From Bacteroidota bacterium (GTDB taxonomy: Bacteria; Bacteroidota; Bacteroidia; Chitinophagales; Chitinophagaceae), in contig JAKPSI010000018.1 of NCBI GenBank assembly GCA_029555415.1, forward strand, positions 341,697 to 405,696: DNA of 64,000 bases, given 5' to 3'. Of this stretch, positions 1 to 8,211 are shown one piece after another. The position numbers and the translations under genes are program-made. The notes beneath the pieces were generated by a model. The model was not told the origin of the DNA. It was given only the letters and a program-made list of their open reading frames with translations, and did no database searches. Each line of letters opens with the position of its first letter. Position 1 is the first letter of the stretch.

Positions 1-411
1 GCCGCCCGTGATATTAAAGAGGGTGAGATCGTTTTCCAGGGGGAAGAAATGGCACAACGTATCGTAACGAAACGCTATGTGGACCAACACTGGAATGAGG
101 ACGAAAAAATGCATTTCCGGCGCTACGCCTACCCGGTCAGCGAGGAATTATTCATCCTTTGGGATGAGGATCCTTCTGAATGGGCCCCCCAAAATCATAG
201 TTGCGACCCCAATACCGCTTTTGAAGGCCTGAATGTGCTGGCCCTCCGCCCGATCCGTAAAAACGAGGAATTAACCCTTGATTACGCTCATTTTCTGGAT
301 GAAAACATGGAACCTTTCCAGTGCCGCTGCGGTACCGCTGCCTGCCGGGGCCTGGTAAACGGCACCCCGGGAAATTCTCTTACGGTCCGGGAACAAAAGG
401 CAGGCAGTTAA
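1..411 (+). CDS. SET-domain protein (putative protein-lysine methyltransferase), 5' end cut off
   Basis: The reading frame is open from base 1 and in frame with the ATG at 49, so the gene begins left of the window. SET-domain landmarks are visible: the pseudoknot motif NHSCDPNT, a conserved tail LTLDY, and a post-SET zinc-binding cluster (CRCGTAACRG) near the C-terminus. The family transfers methyl groups from S-adenosylmethionine to lysine; bacterial substrates are mostly unknown, so the target here cannot be named. The start at 49 would remove the N-terminal SET strand preserved upstream (a KEGEIVF-type segment), so it is probably internal. It is followed about 90 bp later by a membrane protein gene on the same strand. 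Confidence 0.85.
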   Translation, partial: AARDIKEGEIVFQGEEMAQRIVTKRYVDQHWNEDEKMHFRRYAYPVSEELFILWDEDPSEWAPQNHSCDPNTAFEGLNVLALRPIRKNEELTLDYAHFLDENMEPFQCRCGTAACRGLVNGTPGNSLTVREQKAGS

Positions 412-503
412 ACTTCTGCAGTTCCAAACTGTCTATATTTACAACCCCCGTTAATTCTGCCGTCGCTATCCGGCCCCTGAACGATCATCTCAAAAAGTGC
501 AGA

Positions 504-1394
504 ATGTCACGTTTTACTATATTAAGAAAAATCATCATGCAACATCGGAAACAGTTGGTGTATACCTACCTGCTGTTTTCGCTGGAAATGCTGGGAAACC
601 TGCTTCGCCCCTTTTTTCTGGGGCTGGCGGTGAACGACCTGCTAAAAGGCAGTTATGAAGGTTTGATCATTTTGACGGGGGTCCACTTTTCCTGGCTGGT
701 GATCGGAACGATCCGCCACCGCTTTGATACCCGTACTTATTCCGCTATCTATTCCGCATTGGCCACCCGTTTTTTATCCAGGCGTTTCAACCGGGCCAAT
801 GTTTCACGACTCAGCGCACACTCCACACTTGCCCGTGAATTCGTCGACTTTCTTGAATACGATCTCATTTATGTGATCGAAGCCGTTTACAATCTCGTGG
901 GCTCGCTGATCCTTCTTATGTTTTACGACAAATCCGTTGTACTGGTTTGCCTCGGCATATTATTACCTGTTATGGCGATCAGTTATTTCTATGGCCGGAA
1001 AATGAAACAGCTGAACAGGATGAAGAATGATGAACTGGAAAAACAGGTCGATATCATTTCAACGGGCAACCATCATCTGATCCGTCAACACTATAATAAC
1101 CTCAGAAAATGGCAGATCCGCATCAGTGATCAGGAAGCGTGGAATTTCGGTTTGATGGAACTGATGGTGATCGTCGTGATCGGTGTTTCTTTACTGATCA
1201 CCAATAAAACAACGGGAGCAACGATCCAAGCAGGAAGTCTGATCGGTATATACAGTTATATCCAGCGATTCGTTTCCGGTATGGATACGATACCTTATAC
1301 CGTTCAGCGGATGAGTTCATTGAATGACATTACAAGGAGGATCGAATTTGAGCAGGAAGACTTGTCTGGCGCGGCTTTGCAGGAAGTAGCCTGA
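504..1394 (+). CDS. ABC transporter six-transmembrane-domain protein without ATPase
   Basis: This 296-residue protein starts at the ATG beginning MSRFTILRK. The open frame continues upstream to 321, but that part overlaps the SET gene in another frame and looks non-coding. Several hydrophobic helices (for example around residues 20-45, 50-65, 130-175 and 220-245) and the overall pattern resemble the membrane domain of exporter-type ABC proteins (the ABC_membrane_3 kind). No Walker A, signature or Walker B sequence follows: the chain ends shortly after the last helix. It may use an ATPase encoded elsewhere or have another membrane role. No ATPase gene is adjacent, since the next gene is the convergent mnmG. 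Confidence 0.7.
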   Translation: MSRFTILRKIIMQHRKQLVYTYLLFSLEMLGNLLRPFFLGLAVNDLLKGSYEGLIILTGVHFSWLVIGTIRHRFDTRTYSAIYSALATRFLSRRFNRANVSRLSAHSTLAREFVDFLEYDLIYVIEAVYNLVGSLILLMFYDKSVVLVCLGILLPVMAISYFYGRKMKQLNRMKNDELEKQVDIISTGNHHLIRQHYNNLRKWQIRISDQEAWNFGLMELMVIVVIGVSLLITNKTTGATIQAGSLIGIYSYIQRFVSGMDTIPYTVQRMSSLNDITRRIEFEQEDLSGAALQEVA

Positions 1395-1399
1395 TCCGC

Positions 1400-3262
1400 T
1401 TACCGGCCCATGAACACCATCAGGATCTGTACATCACTCGGATTGATACCGGATATCCGGCTAGCCTGTCCCAGCGTGCGCGGCTTGGCCCTCGTTAATT
1501 TTTCACGCGCTTCATTACCTAATGCGGTTATCCTTTGATAGTCGAATGTTTCCGGTATCGCGAGTTCTTCCAGTAAACTCATGCGTTGTACCAGCTCTTT
1601 TTCTTTTTCAATATATACTTCATACTTCACCTGTACCGAGGCCTGCTCGATCGAATCAGCGGAATAGGTGCTCAGTGCTGTTGCAACAGCGGGAATGGTT
1701 TCCTGCAGTGCGGGCAGTTCAACATCCGGGCGCAATAAAACTTTGTGCAGTTTTTGTTTTTCAGTGATGGGCGACGAACCGATCGTTTCGAAATACGGAT
1801 TGACGGAATCGGGTTCAACGGATGTTTGCCTGAGGAAGTCGATGATATTTTCAACCGCCTCTTTTTTCTCGTCCACTTTTCTCATTCTTTCATCAGATGC
1901 CAAACCCAGTTTGTGACTCAATCCGGTCAAACGCAGATCGGCATTATCCTGGCGGAGTAATGTCCGGAATTCCGCACGCGAAGTAAACATGCGGTAGGGC
2001 TCACGGGTTCCCTTACTGATCAAATCATCGATGAGCACACCTATATAGGCATCACTCCTTTTCAGGATCAGCGGCTCCAGCTCTTTTGTCGCCTGATGGG
2101 CGTTGATACCAGCCATAAGTCCCTGACAGGCGGCTTCTTCATATCCGGTAGTTCCGTTGATCTGGCCGGCGAAGAATAAATTCTTTAATATCTTGGTTTC
2201 CAGTGAGTATTGAAGTTGGGTCGGCGGAAAATAATCGTATTCAATGGCATAACCCGGACGGAACATTTTAACTTTTTCAAAGCCGGGTATATTACGAAGA
2301 GCTTCGTATTGTGTTTCTTCCGGCAGAGAAGTTGAAAACCCGTTCACGTAGATCTCGACCGTATTCCAGCCTTCAGGCTCCACAAACAGCTGATGGCGGT
2401 CGCGTTCAGCAAAGCGGTTGATCTTGTCTTCAATGCTCGGGCAATACCTGGGCCCCACTCCATCGATCCTTCCGGCAAACATGGGACTGCGATCAAAGCC
2501 TGTCTTTAATATATCATGAACCGTTGAGTTGGTGTAAGTGATCCAGCAGCTGATCTGTCGTTTAGGTTTTTCTATATCCAGATAAGAAAAGCCGGAAATC
2601 ACCTCATCTCCCGGTTGTTCCTCCATTTTAGAATAGTCAAGACTTCTTCCGTCAACCCTGGGCGGTGTTCCGGTTTTAAGGCGGTCACTTTCAAAGCCAA
2701 GGGAAACCAATTGCTCCGTGATTCCGGTCGCAGCTGTCTCCGCCATCCTTCCTCCTCCGAAATTCTTCTCTCCAATATGCACGATGCCGTTCAAAAAGGT
2801 CCCATTCGTCAGAACTACAGCTTTAGACCTGATCTCGTGGCCCAAACCAGTAACAACTCCGTTCACTTTGCCCTTTTCCACCAGTAAGCCTTTTACCATA
2901 TCCTGGAAGAAATCCAGGTTTGGCGTCTTTTCAAGCATTTCCCTCCATTTAATATGGAAGAGCATTCTATCGCTTTGCGCCCTTGGACTCCACATGGCCG
3001 GTCCTTTAGAGCGGTTCAGCATTCTGAACTGGATCATGGACTGATCGGTCACGATACCCGAATAACCTCCCATCGCATCAATTTCTCTCACGATCTGACC
3101 CTTGGCAATGCCTCCCATGGCCGGATTACAGCTCATTTGAGCAATTGTCTGCATATTCATGGTAACCAGCAAGACCCGGGAACCAAGATTTGCAGCAGCG
3201 GCCGCGGCTTCACAGCCTGCATGACCCGCCCCAACCACTATGACATCATATTCCTGAAACAT
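1400..3262 (-). CDS. mnmG: tRNA uridine-5-carboxymethylaminomethyl modification enzyme MnmG (GidA)
   Basis: MnmG is the FAD-binding subunit that, with MnmE, installs the (carboxymethyl)aminomethyl group on wobble U34 of several tRNAs. The start chosen is the ATG at 3262 (MFQEYDVIVVGAGHAG), giving 620 residues, the usual family length; the frame is open to 3364, but that extension carries no family sequence. The FAD dinucleotide motif GAGHAG is at residues 11-16. The MnmG segment CNPAMGGIAKG near residue 47 and the second conserved cysteine in RYCPSIEDK near 277 are present. The C-terminal helical tRNA/MnmE-binding region is complete. ybeY lies upstream on the same strand; two parS-like sites occupy the gap. 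Confidence 0.97.
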   Translation of the reverse strand: MFQEYDVIVVGAGHAGCEAAAAAANLGSRVLLVTMNMQTIAQMSCNPAMGGIAKGQIVREIDAMGGYSGIVTDQSMIQFRMLNRSKGPAMWSPRAQSDRMLFHIKWREMLEKTPNLDFFQDMVKGLLVEKGKVNGVVTGLGHEIRSKAVVLTNGTFLNGIVHIGEKNFGGGRMAETAATGITEQLVSLGFESDRLKTGTPPRVDGRSLDYSKMEEQPGDEVISGFSYLDIEKPKRQISCWITYTNSTVHDILKTGFDRSPMFAGRIDGVGPRYCPSIEDKINRFAERDRHQLFVEPEGWNTVEIYVNGFSTSLPEETQYEALRNIPGFEKVKMFRPGYAIEYDYFPPTQLQYSLETKILKNLFFAGQINGTTGYEEAACQGLMAGINAHQATKELEPLILKRSDAYIGVLIDDLISKGTREPYRMFTSRAEFRTLLRQDNADLRLTGLSHKLGLASDERMRKVDEKKEAVENIIDFLRQTSVEPDSVNPYFETIGSSPITEKQKLHKVLLRPDVELPALQETIPAVATALSTYSADSIEQASVQVKYEVYIEKEKELVQRMSLLEELAIPETFDYQRITALGNEAREKLTRAKPRTLGQASRISGINPSDVQILMVFMGR

Positions 3263-3319
3263 GGGATGCAAAGGTACAACCGAAGTGTTGACCTGTAAAG
3301 TATTATAAAGGAAGCTTTG

Positions 3320-3335
3320 TGTTCCACGTGAAAAC
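3320..3335 (+). other. parS-like ParB binding site 1
   Basis: The 16 bases TGTTCCACGTGAAAAC match the widely conserved chromosomal parS consensus (TGTTCCACGTGAAACA) at 14 of 16 positions, differing only in the last two. The site lies between mnmG and ybeY, 21 bp from a second and better copy. ParB-CTP clamps load at such sites near replication origins. Assignment rests on sequence similarity only; no parA or parB gene is in the window. Confidence 0.6.
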
Positions 3336-3356
3336 AAAAACGGGGGACCAGCCCCC

Positions 3357-3372
3357 TGTTTCACGTGAAACT
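3357..3372 (+). other. parS-like ParB binding site 2
   Basis: The 16 bases TGTTTCACGTGAAACT match the parS consensus at 15 of 16 positions if either C or T is allowed at position 5. Bases 3358-3371 form a perfect 14-bp palindrome (GTTTCAC/GTGAAAC). The site covers the last codons of ybeY, which end at 3361. Together with the copy at 3320-3335 it is a two-site cluster, as often found near bacterial chromosome origins. Confidence 0.72.
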
Positions 3373-3798
3373 TTTAAATAAAAGAAGGTATTCCTCTTCC
3401 TTTTGCCGCATGAGGGCTTCGTCTTTCTTTGTTTTGTCCTTATATCCGCACAAATGAAGCGCACCATGGAAGATCACACGCAGTAATTCAGTCCTGATCG
3501 GCACATTCAGTGATTTGGCGTTATCACGCACCCGGTCCAGGCTGATATAAACCTCCCCGGTCGTTTCCGGAGAATCGGAAAGATCGAAGGTGATAATGTC
3601 AGTGTAGAAATCATGCTTAAGGTAAAGCCGATTGATCTCAAGGACCCGTTCATCGGTACAAAAAACATAGTTGAGTGAGTGTAGTGGTCTTTTCTCCTTT
3701 TTGAAGATCAGGTTCACAAAATTCTTAAGCCGCGTACGTTGAGTTAAAGCGATCCTGTGGTCCTCGAAAAAGAAGCAAACTTTTGATTTAGAAGGCAT
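3361..3798 (-). CDS. ybeY: rRNA maturation endoribonuclease YbeY
   Basis: This 145-residue protein belongs to the UPF0054/YbeY metallo-endoribonucleases, which act in 16S rRNA 3'-end maturation and ribosome quality control. The signature region is HGALHLCGYKDKTKKDE at residues 111-127: zinc ligands His111 and His115 are present, while the third ligand, histidine in Escherichia coli, is Asp121 here, a variant I recall as usual in Bacteroidota. The central segment TDIITFDLSD is also typical. The stop codon lies within a parS-like site. mnmG follows about 100 bp downstream on the same strand, so the two may share a transcript. Confidence 0.93.
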   Translation of the reverse strand: MPSKSKVCFFFEDHRIALTQRTRLKNFVNLIFKKEKRPLHSLNYVFCTDERVLEINRLYLKHDFYTDIITFDLSDSPETTGEVYISLDRVRDNAKSLNVPIRTELLRVIFHGALHLCGYKDKTKKDEALMRQKEEEYLLLFKSFT

Positions 3799-3848
3799 AA
3801 TTTCAAAATTCGTAAACCCGTGATAAATTACAATATTAGATTTGTACT

Positions 3849-4088
3849 GTGGATACTATAAAAAGAAAACTGTCAGAACTTAAGGCCGGACAAAAGGGGA
3901 TCATCATAAGTTTTACGAACAACGACCTTTTCCTGAAGCTGATGGAAATGGGCTGTCTTCCTGGTGAAGAGATCACGTTGGAACAGGTAGCGCCGTTGGG
4001 AGATCCGATCTCGATCAGCGTGTCAGGTTATTCCTTAAGCCTGCGTCTCAACGAAGCGGAGCACATCGAAGTTGAACTAATTAATTGA
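3849..4088 (+). CDS. feoA: FeoA-family ferrous iron transport accessory protein
   Basis: The protein is 79 residues, the usual size for a single SH3-like FeoA domain, a cytoplasmic partner of the FeoB iron(II) transporter. The pattern of an LSELKAGQKG start, a central LMEMGCLPGEEI turn and a final VSGYSLSLR strand is diagnostic. The only plausible start is GTG at 3849; the next methionine is deep inside the domain. A TAGATTTG sequence at 3837-3844 resembles a -7 element and would give an almost leaderless transcript. feoB is not adjacent but about 4 kb away on the opposite strand (8212-10356), which is unusual for this pair. Confidence 0.88.
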   Translation: MDTIKRKLSELKAGQKGIIISFTNNDLFLKLMEMGCLPGEEITLEQVAPLGDPISISVSGYSLSLRLNEAEHIEVELIN

Positions 4089-4103
4089 TTATCAATATAT
4101 TAG

Positions 4104-4691
4104 ATGAATATTGGACTATATTTCGGTTCCTTTAACCCGGTTCATGTTGGCCACCTGATTATCGCCAACCATATTTTGAATGAAACGGAGCTCGAAAAAG
4201 TATGGTTCATTATCTCGCCACAAAATCCTTTCAAGCAATCAGCCACACTCTTAAATGAATACCAGCGCTTGCATCTCGTCAGATTAGCTACAGAAGATGA
4301 TGACCGGATCAAAGCATCTGACATTGAATTCAACTTACCGAGGCCATCTTATACAGTGAACACGCTGGCCTATTTATCTGAAAAATATCCGGAACATACA
4401 TTCTCTGTCATTATGGGCGGTGATAGTTTTCAGAATCTTGATAAATGGAAAAACGCTGAAGTCATTATCAAAAATTATCCCATCTATGTATACAACAGAC
4501 CAGGTGTTGTAACAGAAAATCATTTAGGTGCAAAGCTTGTCATGCTGGATGCTCCGCAACTTGAGCTCTCGGCCACATCCATCCGCAAACTGATACGTGA
4601 AGGAAAATCCGTGAGATATCTGCTTCCGGAGAAAGTACTGGAGGAGATCGAGAAAGGAGGTTATTATAAAAACTCAGATCAGAAGAAATAG
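4104..4691 (+). CDS. nadD: Nicotinate-nucleotide adenylyltransferase NadD
   Basis: NadD adenylates nicotinate mononucleotide with ATP to form deamido-NAD, a late step of NAD synthesis. The 195-residue chain has the nucleotidyltransferase motif [10 protein letters not shown] at residues 8-17 and the ATP-binding [10 protein letters not shown] segment near the C-terminus (about residues 154-163). The gene begins 15 bp after feoA and its 3' end overlaps the end of the convergent chromate transporter gene by 13 bp. nadA, an early enzyme of the same pathway, is encoded elsewhere in the window (37642-38652). Confidence 0.95.
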   Translation: MNIGLYFGSFNPVHVGHLIIANHILNETELEKVWFIISPQNPFKQSATLLNEYQRLHLVRLATEDDDRIKASDIEFNLPRPSYTVNTLAYLSEKYPEHTFSVIMGGDSFQNLDKWKNAEVIIKNYPIYVYNRPGVVTENHLGAKLVMLDAPQLELSATSIRKLIREGKSVRYLLPEKVLEEIEKGGYYKNSDQKK

Positions 4692-5917
4692 CCGAGTAAG
4701 AGGCAACCGAGCACGACAAGCGGAGAGGCGATCCTTGTAAAATTGAGCAACAGGAAGGTTGCAGCGATAACCCCTACATTCAAAATACTTATCGTTTTGG
4801 CTTCAATGAGTGAAATATCCTTCAGGATATAAACCGATGATGCGATCATGATCCCCACCACCACCGCATTGATCCCTTCAATGGAGCGGTAGACCGCAGC
4901 ATATTTTTTCATATTATGCCAGATGGGGTAAAAGAAAAGTACCAGCAAAGCGCTGGGCAGGAAGATCCCGATCATTCCGATCAGACACCCCAGAAACTGC
5001 ATGCGAGGGCCTTCGTCTTTCATCGCCATACCACCCGCAAATGCTGCTATTGAAAAAACAGGTCCGGGTACAGCCCTTACGATACCCATGCCGGTGTACA
5101 TATCATCCTTATCTATATTCAGCGCATCGGGGTCCTTTTGTTTGATCGCTTCCGGGTGTACACTGAACTGTTCGTACATCATCGGCATCAACACGTGACC
5201 ACCACCAAAAACAAGACTTCCCATCCGGTAGGTATTCTCAAAAAGATTGATCGGTTTTCTGTCGGGCCAGTGTTCTTTCTTAGCACGTTCACTTAAAAAA
5301 CCGGCAACGATAAAAATGATCCCGAAAAGCCAGAAATTCCACCAGCGGATCGTTTTGGGCTTTTGTTCCACCTGCGGGATACGCTTCAGACTGATATTGG
5401 TGCTAAGGCCACCCAGAACGATCAGCAACGGAAAGATCCAGGGTTGTTTAAAGAATAAATAAGTAGCAATGGTGCCGATGATCATGATACCCCAGGTGAT
5501 CGTATTTCTGATCGCAAGGGGAAAAGCGGTCACAGCAGCATACACAAGGAAGCCTGCGGCCATGGGCGGAATGAACTTAAAAATGTCCGTATTCAGCGCA
5601 CGCTTGTCGAAGTAGTGTAATAAGAAGGAAAGCGCTCCCATCATGATGCTGGCGGGCAAGATCCAGATGATGAGTGTCATAACTGCAAGCGGCACACCAC
5701 CTCGTTTATATCCGATCAGTGTCAGGGTTTGAGTGGAAGAAGCCCCGGGCAACAACTGACAGAAAGCATTGTACTCCATGAGTTCCTGTTCCGTGACATG
5801 GTGCCCCCGTTGTGCAAACGTCTTTAACATCATGGCAATATGCGCCTGCGGCCCTCCAAAGGCAGTAATACTATGAAAAAAGACAGCCCGTAAAAATGGA
5901 ATGTGGCGAAGCAGCAT
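4679..5917 (-). CDS. chrA: Chromate transporter, ChrA family (two-domain form)
   Basis: This 412-residue inner-membrane protein has the two tandem chromate-transporter halves of long-chain CHR proteins. The first half carries the motif [11 protein letters not shown] near residues 21-31 and the PGASSTQ segment; the second carries [11 protein letters not shown] near residue 240. About ten hydrophobic segments are visible. Family members expel chromate, possibly in exchange for other anions, but many are annotated only by homology, so chromate as substrate is an inference. The start at 5917 immediately precedes the conserved N-terminal region. Its 3' end overlaps nadD. Confidence 0.9.
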   Translation of the reverse strand: MLLRHIPFLRAVFFHSITAFGGPQAHIAMMLKTFAQRGHHVTEQELMEYNAFCQLLPGASSTQTLTLIGYKRGGVPLAVMTLIIWILPASIMMGALSFLLHYFDKRALNTDIFKFIPPMAAGFLVYAAVTAFPLAIRNTITWGIMIIGTIATYLFFKQPWIFPLLIVLGGLSTNISLKRIPQVEQKPKTIRWWNFWLFGIIFIVAGFLSERAKKEHWPDRKPINLFENTYRMGSLVFGGGHVLMPMMYEQFSVHPEAIKQKDPDALNIDKDDMYTGMGIVRAVPGPVFSIAAFAGGMAMKDEGPRMQFLGCLIGMIGIFLPSALLVLFFYPIWHNMKKYAAVYRSIEGINAVVVGIMIASSVYILKDISLIEAKTISILNVGVIAATFLLLNFTRIASPLVVLGCLLLGYFF

Positions 5918-6010
5918 TGGAGTTTAAATATAAATAAAATCAGGGTAGCGGGACCTGATAAAACAACAGTACAAACAACCGGTATTTCCTATATTCATAA
6001 AAAAAATATC

Positions 6011-7315
6011 ATGCTCAGGCTCTGTTCATTGTTCTTTTTCCTGCTTATCAATTTAAGTCTTTTTGCTCAGGCTGACCCTGCAAAGATGAAAGCCCGTGCG
6101 GCGGTTGCGGCAGATCAGATCGAACAGAAAACGATCGGTTGGAGGAGGTTTCTCCATGAAAACCCCGAATTGGGAAACCGGGAATTCAATACCGCCAAAA
6201 TGATAGCCGATCACCTGAGGAAACTTGGGATCGAGGTACAGGAGGGGGTTGCTAAAACAGGCGTGGTAGGAATACTAAGGGGCGAAAAACCCGGACCCTG
6301 TATCGCGCTGAGAGCTGATATGGATGCACTTCCTGTAACCGAATCAGGTGAACTTGCCTATAAGTCAAAAGTCAGGTCTACTTATAACGGACAGGACGTT
6401 GGGGTGATGCATGCCTGTGGACACGACAGTCACGTTTCCATGCTGATGGGTGCTGCAGAAATACTCGCATCCATGAAAGCTGATCTTAAAGGAACGGTGA
6501 AATTCATTTTCCAGCCTGCTGAAGAAGGGGCTCCTCAGGGTGAAGAAGGCGGAGCCGATCTGATGGTCAAAGAAGGTGTGATGGACAACCGGAAAGTAGA
6601 TGTGGTATTTGGAATCCATATATGGTCCAGTATTGAAGTCGGACATATAGAATATAAGCCCGGTTCTTTTATGGCCTCGTCCGATTGGTTCCATATTGTT
6701 GTAAAAGGAAAGGGTGCTCATGGTTCACAACCCTGGCAGGGTGTGGACCCGATCGCCGTTGCAGCCAATATTATTGAGGGTTTGCAACAGATCGTTAGTC
6801 GCCAGTCAGAGTTGACCAAAGCACCCGTCGTGATCACAGTTGGTAAGATAAACGGAGGGGTGCGTTCCAATATAATCCCCGAAGACTGTATCATGGACGG
6901 CACGATCCGTACACTTGATCCGAACATGCAACAAGATGTGCATCGCAGGATCGAACGGACGGTGACCAATATCGCTGAAGCGGGTGGTGCAACCGCTGAA
7001 GTCAAGATCGAAACCAAAACGCTTGTCACCTATAATACTCCCGAGCTCGTAAAAAAAATGATCCCTTCGCTTGAGGCTGCAGCAGGCACGGGCAATGTAA
7101 AGGAAAGGGAGTGGACCACGGGTGCTGAAGACTTTTCTTACTTCGGAACGAAGGCTCCATCCTTCTTCTTTTTCGTGGGCGGTATGCCGAAAGGCATGGA
7201 TCCGAAAAATGCACCACCACATCACACCGCGGCTTTTTCTATTGATGACAGCGGAATGAAAACCGGAGTGAAGGCTTTTTGTGATCTTGTTATTGATTAC
7301 ATGTATTCAAAATGA
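6011..7315 (+). CDS. Secreted M20-family amidohydrolase / carboxypeptidase
   Basis: The chosen start (ATG 6011) gives 434 residues opening with a signal peptide (hydrophobic residues 3-18, ending LFAQ); the frame extends upstream to 5903, but that would bury the signal. Metal-site landmarks of M20D amidohydrolases are present: HACGHD at 134-139 and the catalytic FQPAEEG with Glu171/Glu172. Such enzymes hydrolyse N-acyl amino acids, hippurate-like amides or small peptides; the substrate is not predictable here. Export suggests a periplasmic role. The next gene starts inside its stop codon (ATGA, 7312), so the two are probably translated together. Confidence 0.9.
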   Translation: MLRLCSLFFFLLINLSLFAQADPAKMKARAAVAADQIEQKTIGWRRFLHENPELGNREFNTAKMIADHLRKLGIEVQEGVAKTGVVGILRGEKPGPCIALRADMDALPVTESGELAYKSKVRSTYNGQDVGVMHACGHDSHVSMLMGAAEILASMKADLKGTVKFIFQPAEEGAPQGEEGGADLMVKEGVMDNRKVDVVFGIHIWSSIEVGHIEYKPGSFMASSDWFHIVVKGKGAHGSQPWQGVDPIAVAANIIEGLQQIVSRQSELTKAPVVITVGKINGGVRSNIIPEDCIMDGTIRTLDPNMQQDVHRRIERTVTNIAEAGGATAEVKIETKTLVTYNTPELVKKMIPSLEAAAGTGNVKEREWTTGAEDFSYFGTKAPSFFFFVGGMPKGMDPKNAPPHHTAAFSIDDSGMKTGVKAFCDLVIDYMYSK

Positions 7316-8211
7316 TCATGAGAAAAATATTCGTCCTTTTATTGTTATTGTGTGCAACGGTATCGCTGACAGCACAAAAAAATGATGCCCGGCTCGAAAA
7401 GAAACTGCGGGAAGCTATCGCTGGCTTTAATGGCGATATCGGTATTTATGTGAAGAGCCTGAAAACCGGAAAGACGGTCGTGATCAACGCTGACACTGTT
7501 TTTCCAACGGCCAGCATCGTTAAAATGAGTATTCTCACCGGCATTATGGATAAGATCCATCGCGGAGAGCTTGCATATGATCAGGAGTTGACGTACAAAG
7601 ACTCCTTATTATATGAAGGGGAGGATATTCTTGGTTCTTTCAAAAGCGGCGAGAAGATCATGCTGAAGAAAGTGATCATGCTCATGCTCACGACCAGCGA
7701 CAACACCGCCAGCCTGTGGCTCCAAAGCCTTGCTGGTACCGGAACGCGGATCAATGAAATACTGGATAGTCTTGGTTTTAAAGATACCCGTGTCAATTCC
7801 AGAACGCCCGGCCGGGAAGGCAACCGCTCACAGTACGGGTGGGGCCAAACCACTCCTGCTGAAATGGGCAGACTTTTTGAAATGATCTACCGGAGTCAGC
7901 TATTCAGTCCCGCGATCAGCGAAAGAATGATGCGTTGCCTGGGCAGGAATTACTGGGATGAGGATGAAGCGATCTCTGCCATTCCCCCCACCGTTGAGGT
8001 GTTCAGCAAGAATGGTTGTGTAAATGCCGTGCGGAGTGAAGCCATGATCGTTAATGCTCCTCAAAATCCTTATGTCTTCTGCATTTTCACCAAGAACAAT
8101 AAAGACATCAGCTGGACACATGCGAATGAAGCCTGGGTGATGGCCAGGAAATTGTCTTCATTGCTTTGGCATTATTTTGAACCGGGAGACAAATGGGTTA
8201 AACCCGAGTGA
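7312..8211 (+). CDS. Class A beta-lactamase-like serine hydrolase
   Basis: A 299-residue protein with signal peptide (residues 1-21) and the penicillin-recognising fold. The catalytic SxxK is SIVK at 67-70, SDN is at 128-130, and the third box reads KNG at 232-234 rather than the KTG of true beta-lactamases. The segment around 165-180 has no clear ExxLN motif for the deacylating glutamate. These features suggest a peptidase or transpeptidase-like hydrolase rather than an antibiotic-resistance enzyme, although weak lactamase activity is possible. It is coupled to the preceding M20 amidohydrolase by a 4-bp overlap. ATG 7318 is an equally possible start. Confidence 0.82.
   Translation: MIMRKIFVLLLLLCATVSLTAQKNDARLEKKLREAIAGFNGDIGIYVKSLKTGKTVVINADTVFPTASIVKMSILTGIMDKIHRGELAYDQELTYKDSLLYEGEDILGSFKSGEKIMLKKVIMLMLTTSDNTASLWLQSLAGTGTRINEILDSLGFKDTRVNSRTPGREGNRSQYGWGQTTPAEMGRLFEMIYRSQLFSPAISERMMRCLGRNYWDEDEAISAIPPTVEVFSKNGCVNAVRSEAMIVNAPQNPYVFCIFTKNNKDISWTHANEAWVMARKLSSLLWHYFEPGDKWVKPE

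Noticed and set aside
321..503. N-terminal extension of the ABC membrane protein
   Set aside because: The first 61 codons overlap the SET gene in another frame and show no hydrophobic or conserved pattern. The ATG at 504 fits better.
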